Below, one piece after another: positions 1-5,267 of a DNA stretch of 5,911 nucleotides. The position numbers were made by a program, and so were the translations under genes. How positions within the stretch are numbered: the stretch's first letter is position 1; each line of letters opens with the position of its first letter. Source of the stretch: Sphingopyxis sp. GTDB taxonomy: Bacteria > Pseudomonadota > Alphaproteobacteria > Sphingomonadales > Sphingomonadaceae. The DNA lies in the NCBI GenBank assembly GCA_026125835.1, contig JAHCKJ010000143.1, positions 1 to 5,911 of the forward strand, in the 5' to 3' direction. Under the pieces are notes generated by a model. It ran no database searches and was not told the origin of the DNA. It saw only the letters and a list, made by a program, of their open reading frames with translations.

Positions 1-31
1 GGGTCAGAAACACGGGGAACAACCCGCAGCC

Positions 32-38
32 AAGAGGA
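32..38 (+). promoter_or_regulatory. Ribosome binding site of the PspC gene
   Basis: The purine-rich stretch AAGAGGA lies 10 bases before the ATG at 49 and resembles a Shine-Dalgarno site. It supports that ATG as the start. No promoter is visible in the 48 bases upstream, which fits the gene being the downstream member of an operon that begins outside the window. Confidence 0.6.
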
Positions 39-48
39 CAAGAAAAAA

Positions 49-342
49 ATGGATACGGACACCACCAATCTCTTCCGCCGTCGCGATACGTTTTTCGGTA
101 TCTGCGAGGCCGTGGGCCAGGATTTCGGCTTTAACCCGCTGTGGCTGCGGCTGGCGATCGTCGCGCCGCTGTTCTTCTTTCCCGTCCAGACCTTCATCGG
201 TTATTTCGCACTCGGCGCGGTGGTGCTGGTTTCGCGCCTGCTGTTCCCCGCCAGGGCGACTGCGGCCGCACCGGCCCTGACGGTGGCGACCGACAGCGCG
301 GCGCGCAAAGAAAAAACCGAGGAGTTCGCACTCGCGGCTTGA
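49..342 (+). CDS. pspC: PspC domain-containing membrane protein
   Basis: This 97-residue protein has the PspC-domain pattern. A short basic N-terminus (Arg10-Arg12) leads into GICEAVGQDFGFNP at about residues 17-30, where PspC proteins carry a G-x-C-x-G-[LI]-A-type motif. A hydrophobic stretch follows at about residues 31-66 (LWLRLAIVAPLFFF, then FIGYFALGAVVLVSRLLF), enough for one or two inner-membrane segments. The tail, about residues 67-97, is Ala- and charge-rich and probably cytoplasmic. In the phage-shock response PspC senses envelope stress with PspB and helps release PspA from the activator PspF. In alphaproteobacteria the gene usually follows pspA and pspB, which would lie left of this window. 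The ATG at 49 has a good ribosome binding site. The domain call is firm. Whether this is the true Psp-system PspC or a stand-alone PspC-like protein cannot be decided without the upstream genes. Confidence 0.85.
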   Translation: MDTDTTNLFRRRDTFFGICEAVGQDFGFNPLWLRLAIVAPLFFFPVQTFIGYFALGAVVLVSRLLFPARATAAAPALTVATDSAARKEKTEEFALAA

Positions 343-602
343 GCGAACGGTCCCGGACACTCCCTCTCTCCCCCCTCGTCCGGGATCTTCGCGCCGATGG
401 CGCCGCATCGGCACCATCGATGGGACCGGCAAGCTTCCCCCGGGGCTTGCCGGTCCCTTTGCGTCTGTCCCTGACTGAAACAGCACCGGTACAATTCAAG
501 CGGCGGCCATAAACGCGACGTTTACGACGTTGCCCTATGACCGGGCGTTGATATTCCACCGGCCTGGCCCATGCGGCCCGCGCCGCAGGCGAGGAACATG
601 CG
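343..602. other. Intergenic spacer with three inverted repeats
   Basis: This spacer holds no convincing gene. Its left half carries three successive inverted repeats. The first has arms 351-358 and 378-385 (TCCCGGAC/GTCCGGGA, 19-base loop). The second has arms 395-400 and 414-419 (CGATGG/CCATCG). The third is the strong 13-base-pair hairpin at 422-457, listed separately as a terminator. The right half has a CGACGTT direct repeat at 516-522 and 525-531 and must also hold whatever promoter serves the gene at 603. I could not identify a clear -35/-10 pair. Reading frames crossing this spacer translate to arginine-rich, low-complexity protein and look spurious. Confidence 0.6.
422..460 (+). terminator. 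Probable intrinsic terminator after pspC
   Basis: GGGACCGGCAAGC (422-434) and GCTTGCCGGTCCC (445-457) form a perfect 13-base-pair GC-rich stem with a 10-base loop, followed by TTT. The thymine tail is short, so termination may be partial. The position 80 bases after the pspC stop and before the next plus-strand gene fits the end of the psp transcript. Confidence 0.7.
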
Positions 603-605
603 TTG
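591..605 (+). promoter_or_regulatory. Ribosome binding site deciding a TTG start
   Basis: GAGGAA at 591-596 is placed six bases before TTG at 603. It partly precedes a minimal ATG-CGT-TGA frame at 598-606 that overlaps the TTG. The best-supported start of the hypothetical gene is therefore the rare TTG codon, which may limit translation. Confidence 0.5.
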
Positions 606-1271
606 AGCCAGTCGTCCCAGCCCCTGTTGCATCCGCGCGGCGTCGCCGAAATGCTCGATTCGCTGGTGGCCGAGAGCGGCACCGGCGCGCATCCGCACGT
701 CCGCGCCGGCGCGCTGTCGAGCGGGCCGGATGCGATGCGCAATCTGGCCGACGCCGTCCATTTCCTGTGTCTGCTCCACGGTCGCTATCCCGGAGTCATC
801 GACAATGCCGCGCGCAAGGCGGTCGATCCGGCATCGCGGCAGTGGATGGACGAAGCCGCGGCGGCGTTCACGCAGGAACGCGCCTTTCTGTCCAAGATTG
901 CCTCGGCGGTCGGACCGGTGCCGAGCACGCAGGGCCAGGCGCAATGCGAGGCGGCGGTCGCCGCGCAGCGCAAAGCGATCGACATGCTGTCCGAATCGGA
1001 TCGCCATGGCTGCGCCGTTGGCGCCGCGATCGCGCTGACGCTCGACTGGCGGACGATCCGTGTCCTGCTCGACATCAGCGCCCAGCGGCTCGACATGACC
1101 CCGCCTGCCTGCGCCCTGCCCGACCTGCGCGATACCGCGCGGCTGGCCGGGACGGTCGCCGACAGCCCGGCGGTCGAACGCGCGATGCTGTTCGGCGCCC
1201 AGCAACTGATCGCGCAGCACGGCGGGCTGTGGGACCTGATGGCCGCGCGCGCGGCGAGCCGGGCGACCTGA
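603..1271 (+). CDS. Conserved-looking hypothetical protein, 222 aa, TTG start
   Basis: I do not assign a function. The 222-residue product looks soluble and largely alpha-helical, with no signal peptide, membrane segment or catalytic motif that I can see. Notable patches are LLHPRGVAEMLDSLVAES near the N-terminus, the central VPSTQGQAQCEAAVAAQRKA, SDRHGCAVGAAIALTLDW, and a C-terminal VERAMLFGAQQLIAQHGGLW. The balanced amino acids and GC-rich third positions support real coding over the opposite-strand frame. It resembles a family of uncharacterised proteins I recall from sphingomonads (possibly DUF6975; unverified). The start is TTG at 603, with GAGGAA at 591-596 six bases upstream. The same frame is closed by TGA at 549-551, with no ATG or GTG in between. 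The ATG at 598 is in another frame and reads only two codons before TGA. The gene lies 152 bases before the MoxR gene, so cotranscription is possible but not shown. Confidence 0.75.
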   Translation: MSQSSQPLLHPRGVAEMLDSLVAESGTGAHPHVRAGALSSGPDAMRNLADAVHFLCLLHGRYPGVIDNAARKAVDPASRQWMDEAAAAFTQERAFLSKIASAVGPVPSTQGQAQCEAAVAAQRKAIDMLSESDRHGCAVGAAIALTLDWRTIRVLLDISAQRLDMTPPACALPDLRDTARLAGTVADSPAVERAMLFGAQQLIAQHGGLWDLMAARAASRAT

Positions 1272-1391
1272 GCCGTCGCCCCCGCGAATATCGCCCTAGC
1301 ACCGACAGGCAGTTCTATTCCGCCAGCGACCCCCGTCTTTGCCGGGCCGACGCCTTCGGCTTGCGCCCTCCCCCTCCGCTCGCTATGCCTG

Positions 1392-1409
1392 CTTGACGTT
1401 CACGTTAAG
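1392..1409. promoter_or_regulatory. 18-base near-palindrome overlapping the moxR leader
   Basis: CTTGACGT (1392-1399) and ACGTTAAG (1402-1409) form an inverted repeat with one mismatch around a TC centre, ending 14 bases before the MoxR ATG. As DNA it resembles the dyad operators bound by dimeric regulators such as MerR-family proteins. As RNA the mismatch becomes a G-U wobble, giving a 7-base-pair stem (1392-1398 with 1403-1409) and a UUCA tetraloop that takes in the first bases of the AAGGGA Shine-Dalgarno at 1407-1412. Either reading would allow control of moxR. Neither is proven. Confidence 0.4.
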
Positions 1410-1423
1410 GGAAAGACGAGCCG

Positions 1424-2269
1424 ATGCGCTTTGATGGCACCAGCGCCTATATCGCCACCGACGACCTGAAGGTCGCGGTCAACGCCGCGACGCTACTGCG
1501 CCGCCCGCTGCTGGTGAAGGGCGAGCCGGGGACCGGCAAGACCGTGCTGGCCGAGGAAATCGCGAAAGCGTTCGACGCGCCGCTGATCACCTGGAACATC
1601 AAATCGACGACGAAGGCGCAGCAAGGGCTGTACGAATATGACGCGGTGGCACGGCTGCGCGACGGCCAGCTGGGCGAAGAGCGCGTCCACGACATCCGCA
1701 ACTATATCCGCAAGGGCAAATTGTGGGAGGCGTTCATCTCGCCGAAGCTCCCCGTGCTGCTGATCGACGAGATCGACAAGGCCGACATCGAGTTTCCGAA
1801 CGACCTTCTCCAGGAACTCGATCGCATGGCGTTCCATGTTTACGAGACCGACGAGACGATCAGCGCAAAGGAACGCCCGATCGTCGTCATCACGTCGAAC
1901 AATGAAAAGGAACTGCCCGACGCGTTCCTGCGCCGCTGTTTCTTTCATTACATCAAATTCCCCGACCGCGACACGATGGCGGCGATCGTCGACGTCCACT
2001 TCCCCGGTATCCAGAAAACGCTGGTCAGCCGTGCGATGGACATCTTTTACGAAGTGCGCGAGGTGCCGGGCCTCAAGAAAAAGCCGTCGACGAGCGAGCT
2101 GATCGACTGGCTGAAGCTGCTGCTCAACGAGGATATGCCGCTGGAAGTGCTCCAGAACCGCGACGTCGGCAAGGCGATCCCGCCGCTCCACGGCGCGCTG
2201 CTGAAGAACGAGCAGGATGTGATGCTGTTCGAGAAGCTCGCGTTCATGGCGCGACGCCAGGGCAGCTAG
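1424..2269 (+). CDS. MoxR-family AAA+ ATPase
   Basis: This 281-residue cytoplasmic ATPase is of the MoxR/CbbQ type. The Walker A motif is GEPGTGKT (residues 33-40), Walker B is VLLIDEID (111-118), and the sensor-1 region is ITSNNEKELPDAFLRRC (156-172). That last region contains the paired arginines (170-171) characteristic of MoxR arginine fingers. The C-terminal part, about residues 185-281, fits the helical lid. MoxR ATPases form hexameric rings that act as chaperones or activators, often inserting cofactors or remodelling complexes, usually with a vWA-domain protein encoded next door. Here the next gene is a GFA-family protein 7 bases away and no vWA gene is visible. The ATG at 1424 is preceded by AAGGGA (1407-1412, 11-base spacing). 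Length and motifs are complete, so it is probably functional. The client is unknown. The symbol moxR is not assigned because methanol dehydrogenase genes are absent. Confidence 0.93.
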   Translation: MRFDGTSAYIATDDLKVAVNAATLLRRPLLVKGEPGTGKTVLAEEIAKAFDAPLITWNIKSTTKAQQGLYEYDAVARLRDGQLGEERVHDIRNYIRKGKLWEAFISPKLPVLLIDEIDKADIEFPNDLLQELDRMAFHVYETDETISAKERPIVVITSNNEKELPDAFLRRCFFHYIKFPDRDTMAAIVDVHFPGIQKTLVSRAMDIFYEVREVPGLKKKPSTSELIDWLKLLLNEDMPLEVLQNRDVGKAIPPLHGALLKNEQDVMLFEKLAFMARRQGS

Positions 2270-2276
2270 GACGGCA

Positions 2277-2696
2277 ATGGCGTTCGGCGGCAGCTGCGCC
2301 TGCGGCGCGGTGACGGTCCGAATTGATGGCCAGCCGGTGGCGGTGCGTCAGTGCTGGTGTCGCCAGTGCCAGAAACTGGCATCGGGCGGAGCGACCTATA
2401 ATGCGATTTTCCAGACCGCCGACATTGGCTGGTCGGGGAACATCGCATCAAACCACCGCATCGCAGCGAGCGGGAATGAACTGACCTGGGCCTTTTGCCC
2501 GGTCTGCGGCACCCAGCTTTATGGCGCATCGTCGGCACGGCCCGAAATGCGCGCTGTCCGGCTGGGTCTGCTCGACAATCACGGACTGACGCCGACCGTT
2601 GCCATCTGGACCAGCGAGGCACCAGCGGGCACGACGATCGATCCGGCGATCGAGCAATATGCAGGCCAGCCGCCCGCTCCCGGCGCGCGGCGTTAG
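2277..2696 (+). CDS. GFA-family (CENP-V/GFA domain) zinc-binding protein
   Basis: The 139-residue product has all seven cysteines of the GFA fold at the usual spacing: Cys7-x-Cys9, Cys26-x-Cys28-x2-Cys31 and Cys74-x2-Cys77 (patches SCACGAV, CWCRQCQK and FCPVCGTQLY). In Paracoccus Gfa these cysteines hold a structural and a labile zinc. That protein was reported to speed formation of S-hydroxymethylglutathione from formaldehyde and glutathione, though the enzymatic role is disputed and most family members have no known substrate. There is no signal peptide or membrane segment, so it is cytoplasmic. The ATG lies 7 bases after the MoxR stop. Its AGGA ribosome binding sequence (2268-2271) overlaps that stop codon, so translation of the two is probably coupled. 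The TAG stop shares bases with the stop of the convergent chemotaxis gene. No formaldehyde-oxidation genes are nearby, so a detoxification role is only a guess. Confidence 0.9.
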   Translation: MAFGGSCACGAVTVRIDGQPVAVRQCWCRQCQKLASGGATYNAIFQTADIGWSGNIASNHRIAASGNELTWAFCPVCGTQLYGASSARPEMRAVRLGLLDNHGLTPTVAIWTSEAPAGTTIDPAIEQYAGQPPAPGARR

Positions 2697-4090
2697 AGCT
2701 GGTAGGCCACCTCGACGTCGCCCCAGCGGCGGCCGTTGATCACCACCGGCGTATAGCAATTGCGCACCGTGACATAGTTGGTGCCGTCGCCTTCCTGGCG
2801 GTAGACCGCCATGAAGAAGGGCGCGGTGCTGCGCTTCGCCGCCTTGTCGGTATCGTCGAGCAGAATGCGGCCGTTGCGGCAATAGGCGGTGTCGTGCGCG
2901 ACATCGCCGGTCGGCGCGCGCGAGCAATCGGTGATGTGGGTCGGCAAAAAGCCGTTCATGTCGCCCGCCGACGACATCTTGACCTCGGGATGATTGGCGA
3001 CGACATCGTCGAACAGCGGTCGCCAATTGGCGTCGGCCCAGTCGCACAGCGTGGTGCGGAATCGTTCGGGGTTCGACCCCGGGACACGGACATAATTGGT
3101 GTCGAACAATTGTTCCATCGTCAGCTCGCCCGCGGCAAGCGCGCGTTCGGCAATCGCGACAAATTTGTCGCGGACGCGCGCGGCGAGTTCGACGACCGCC
3201 GAATCCTGCGGGCTGACCCCCGCCGAAATCACCGCATTGAACATCCGGTTCGACACATGCTCCATCGACAGGATCGAGCTGCGGGTGTCTTCCAGCGTCG
3301 CGCGGTTGTCGCGGACCGACCCCACGACGCGGTCGACCGCCTCGCGCACCTTGGCGCCATTGGCGTGGACCATTGCAGAGCTTTGCGCGATGCGATCGCT
3401 CTGGTCGTCGAGCAGCGCGACGAGGTGCGTCGCGTCGTGCAGCGCGTCGGTGATCGTTTCGAATTGTGCTTCGGCGCGGCTCGATTGCTCGACGCCCGAC
3501 TGGATTTCGGTGACCAGCCCGCCCGCTTCGGTGGCGAGGCTGCCGATGCTGCGCCGGATTTCGTCGGTCGCGCTGCGGGTGTTTTGCGCGAGCTTCTTCA
3601 CCTCGGCGGCGACGACCGCAAAGGTGCGGCCGGCGTCGCCCGCACGCTCGGCCTCGATCGCGGCGTTCAGCGCCAGCATGTTGGTGGTCTTGGCGATCGA
3701 TTCGATCGACTGGCTGACCTGTTGCACCTGTTCCATCACCGCGGCGAAATTGGTGACATGCGTCCCGAGCCGCGCGACGAGGTCGATGACCGAGCGAAAT
3801 TCGGTGACCGCCGCGTTCACGCGTTCGGCCCCGGCATCAAGCTGTTCGCACGCGCGCGCGGACAGCAGCTTCGCCTCGTCGGTCGAATCGGCGATCTGGC
3901 GCTGGTCCGATTCGAGGCTGACGACATATTCCTCGAGCCGCCCGAGTTCCTCGACCTGCCGGTTCATATGGTCGGTCGCGCGCTTGATGCGCCCCGCGGC
4001 TTCGCTGCACCCGACGGCGAGTTCGCCGCAGTCGCTGGCCACCGACTGGTCGAGCATCGGGGCTGCCGGATTGATGGACTCGAATTTCAT
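2693..4090 (-). CDS. Soluble methyl-accepting chemotaxis protein with C-terminal sensory domain
   Basis: This 465-residue receptor has no membrane segment and no HAMP domain, so it should be cytoplasmic. Residues about 10-130 are coiled-coil helices. The conserved receptor tip that contacts CheA and CheW is at about 133-168, with NMLALNAAIEAERAGDAG and FAVVAAEVKKLAQNT. The return helices run to about 285. Residues about 300-465 form a separate domain with NGFLPTH (about 379-385), APFFMAVYRQEGDG (about 423-436) and INGRRWGDVEVAY (about 451-463). These match the pattern (GY.PTHN, D, Q-Y-RD-G, P-I-x-V-x-GRHWG-x-x-R-x-x-Y) seen at the C-terminus of some soluble proteobacterial receptors and thought to be Cache/PAS-like. 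There is no CheR-docking pentapeptide at the end. I chose ATG at 4090, with GGGTGG just upstream; an in-frame GTG at 4102 would add four residues and lacks a good ribosome site. A CtrA-like box lies about 46 bases before the start. Ligand unknown. Confidence 0.92.
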   Translation of the reverse strand: MKFESINPAAPMLDQSVASDCGELAVGCSEAAGRIKRATDHMNRQVEELGRLEEYVVSLESDQRQIADSTDEAKLLSARACEQLDAGAERVNAAVTEFRSVIDLVARLGTHVTNFAAVMEQVQQVSQSIESIAKTTNMLALNAAIEAERAGDAGRTFAVVAAEVKKLAQNTRSATDEIRRSIGSLATEAGGLVTEIQSGVEQSSRAEAQFETITDALHDATHLVALLDDQSDRIAQSSAMVHANGAKVREAVDRVVGSVRDNRATLEDTRSSILSMEHVSNRMFNAVISAGVSPQDSAVVELAARVRDKFVAIAERALAAGELTMEQLFDTNYVRVPGSNPERFRTTLCDWADANWRPLFDDVVANHPEVKMSSAGDMNGFLPTHITDCSRAPTGDVAHDTAYCRNGRILLDDTDKAAKRSTAPFFMAVYRQEGDGTNYVTVRNCYTPVVINGRRWGDVEVAYQL

Positions 4091-4135
4091 TGCGCCACCC
4101 ACGTCAAATTGATCGCAACGCTATGACCGACAATG

Positions 4136-4151
4136 GTTAACGCTGCGTCAA
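4136..4151 (-). promoter_or_regulatory. Candidate CtrA-type site upstream of the chemotaxis gene
   Basis: On the minus strand, TTGA (4151-4148), seven bases and TTAACC (4140-4135) match the CtrA consensus TTAA-N7-TTAAC with one mismatch in the first half-site. The site sits about 46-61 bases before the ATG at 4090, a position expected for a -35-overlapping activator site. TTAA is rare in this window, which raises the significance. It is inferred from sequence only. Confidence 0.45.
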
Positions 4152-4228
4152 TGGGTTGGCGCGCGGGTGGATGCGGGACAGGCCGGTTCGGGGCGGGAGC
4201 AGCGGCCAGTTTAGTCTGTCAGCCGACC

Positions 4229-4450
4229 CTAGATCAGGAACATCATCGTCGCGGTGAAGAAGATGGCGAAACTTTGAAAGAACAGCCTCAGGTCGTTGCC
4301 CGCAAAAATCGTCGCCGGTTCGCGGTGCGCCGCGAGCGCGTGGCGCAGTTCGGCCTGCCAGTCGTCGGGCGCGCCGAGGCGGGCGATGGTCAGCTGCCGG
4401 GCCGTGTGCGCCCGGATGCGACCGCGAATATCGATATGATCCGACTCCAT
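4229..4450 (-). CDS. Small protein with C-terminal membrane segment, 73 aa
   Basis: I do not recognise a family. The product starts with a soluble, charged, His/Arg-containing stretch (residues 1-48). It ends in a hydrophobic segment at about 55-73 (LFFQSFAIFFTATMMFLI) that reaches the C-terminus, so it would be a tail-anchored inner-membrane protein with its N-terminus in the cytoplasm. Codons end overwhelmingly in G or C, and the aromatic/aliphatic tail is encoded without the arginine excess typical of shadow frames, so I consider it a real gene. The ATG at 4450 has a weak GGCGG sequence just upstream. It sits between the RNase T2 gene (82 bases) and the chemotaxis receptor gene (138 bases), all on the same strand. 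A perfect CtrA-type box lies 38-53 bases before its start, suggesting its own promoter and a link to motility or cell-cycle control. Function unknown. Confidence 0.72.
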   Translation of the reverse strand: MESDHIDIRGRIRAHTARQLTIARLGAPDDWQAELRHALAAHREPATIFAGNDLRLFFQSFAIFFTATMMFLI

Positions 4451-4532
4451 GCCGCCAAGCTAGGACGGCGTTAACCGATCGGTAAGGTTAAAAGATCGTT
4501 AACGCGCCCGGCGTGTCAAAGCGGCACAGCGG
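4451..4532 (-). promoter_or_regulatory. Promoter region of the 73-aa gene
   Basis: This AT-enriched spacer between the RNase T2 gene and the small-protein gene holds three TTAA tetramers (4471-4474, 4488-4491, 4499-4502), two of them inside GTTAAC palindromes (4470-4475 and 4498-4503). The composition contrasts with the flanking GC-rich coding sequence and marks a likely promoter firing leftward. I see no clear terminator for the nadC/RNase T2 transcript here, so read-through is also possible. Confidence 0.5.
4488..4503 (-). promoter_or_regulatory. Perfect CtrA-type binding box (TTAA-N7-TTAAC)
   Basis: TTAA at 4488-4491, seven bases (AAGATCG) and TTAAC at 4499-4503 match the alphaproteobacterial CtrA consensus exactly. 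The minus strand also reads TTAA-N7-TTAAC. CtrA is the response regulator that, across alphaproteobacteria, controls motility and chemotaxis genes and, in some lineages, cell division. The box ends 38 bases before the ATG of the 73-residue gene, suiting a -35-overlapping activation site. A further GTTAAC at 4470-4475 lies between the box and the gene. Recognition by CtrA is inferred. Confidence 0.6.
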
Positions 4533-5267
4533 TCAGTCCTGCGGGATCGGTCGGACCCGCACCGCGCGGGCATCGTAGGCGCCGACCTGAAACGGCTTGC
4601 ACCGCTGTGGCCGCATTCGCGGGCCGAGGCACAGCCGCACCTCTTTCAGCCACCCCTGGCGGTCGGTGGTCACCGATATCATCGGCGCCGTGACGCCCGG
4701 ATTGACCGCGGCAAAGGCGCGGCGGATGCTGCCCGCGGTCTGGGGGCGCGATGCCAGCGCCGCCATGTCGGGAAAGCGCACGGCGCGGAACAGGATCGCG
4801 GCGGAGCGGAAATAGGCGGCGGGATGCGGGCTCATGCAGGTGCCATGCTTGGCCCATTCATGCTGGAGCAGCTGCACCGACGGGGTCATGCACAGATGCT
4901 CGCGCAGCACCGGCTGCGGCACGATCTTTGCCGGGCGGCACCATTGCGGATAGTCGCGGCTGTCGGTTTCGGGCCACAGCCCGTGCAGCACCCAGCCGAA
5001 GCGGCCGTTCGTGCCCGAACATTGAAAACCGTCGCGCGGCCCCTTGGTATCGCGTACCCCGGCACAATGCTGCGGCGACCAGCTGAGGCTGAGCAGATAG
5101 CCGGTGACCGGCGGTTTGCGCACCGGCTCGCCGCGCGCCGGCTGGTCGAGCCGCGGCACCGGGATACGGTCGGGGAGCTTGCACGCGAGCGCCTGGGCGT
5201 GCGCGATGGTGGGGGTGAGGAGCAGCGTCAGCGTCGCCGCAAGTCCCGGAAAACTAGGCCAGCGCAA
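4533..5267 (-). CDS. Secreted ribonuclease T2 family protein
   Basis: Both catalytic segments of RNase T2 are present: WVLHGLWPE with His95 and HEWAKHGTC (136-144) with Glu137 and His141 (numbered from the TTG start). These three residues do acid-base cleavage of single-stranded RNA to 2',3'-cyclic phosphates. Several cysteines (for example in QHCAGV, FQCSGT, QWCRP, HLCMTP and HGTC) fit disulfides in the periplasm. The N-terminus reads as a signal peptide, with hydrophobic LAATLTLLLTPTIAHA and cleavage likely after AHA at about residue 24. The TTG at 5267 gives a 244-residue precursor starting directly at this signal and overlapping nadC by 14 bases. An in-frame ATG at 5324 would add 19 polar residues ahead of the signal and overlap nadC by 71 bases, so I reject it. 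The closeness to nadC indicates an operon. The likely role is scavenging of extracellular or periplasmic RNA, as for E. coli RNase I. Confidence 0.9.
   Translation of the reverse strand: MRWPSFPGLAATLTLLLTPTIAHAQALACKLPDRIPVPRLDQPARGEPVRKPPVTGYLLSLSWSPQHCAGVRDTKGPRDGFQCSGTNGRFGWVLHGLWPETDSRDYPQWCRPAKIVPQPVLREHLCMTPSVQLLQHEWAKHGTCMSPHPAAYFRSAAILFRAVRFPDMAALASRPQTAGSIRRAFAAVNPGVTAPMISVTTDRQGWLKEVRLCLGPRMRPQRCKPFQVGAYDARAVRVRPIPQD

Noticed and set aside
4..486. A 160-residue minus-strand frame covering pspC and the terminator hairpin
   Set aside because: It runs antisense through a clear PspC domain and through a palindromic terminator, and its composition is unlike a real protein.
516..531. 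CGACGTT direct repeat with a 9-base period before the gene at 603
   Set aside because: There are only two short copies in GC-rich sequence, with no matching promoter spacing. Chance is sufficient to explain it.
522..1220. A 232-residue minus-strand frame opposite the hypothetical gene at 603
   Set aside because: It is Arg/Gly/Gln-rich and low in complexity and has no supporting ribosome site that I can see. The plus-strand frame has more natural composition and a placed Shine-Dalgarno.
1393..1408. TTGA...TTAA as a possible third CtrA site before moxR
   Set aside because: The spacer between half-sites is eight bases instead of seven and one half-site is imperfect. The near-palindrome explanation fits better.
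2495..4126. A 543-residue open frame on the plus strand, longer than the chemotaxis gene it opposes
   Set aside because: Its translation is rich in Arg, Asp, His and Gly without any domain pattern, and it lies exactly antisense to a gene with unmistakable receptor motifs. It is a GC-bias shadow.
4133..4474. A 113-residue plus-strand frame over the 73-residue gene
   Set aside because: Its Arg/Gly-rich sequence has no motif, and it would start inside the presumed promoter region of the chemotaxis gene. The minus-strand frame shows proper third-position bias and a membrane segment.
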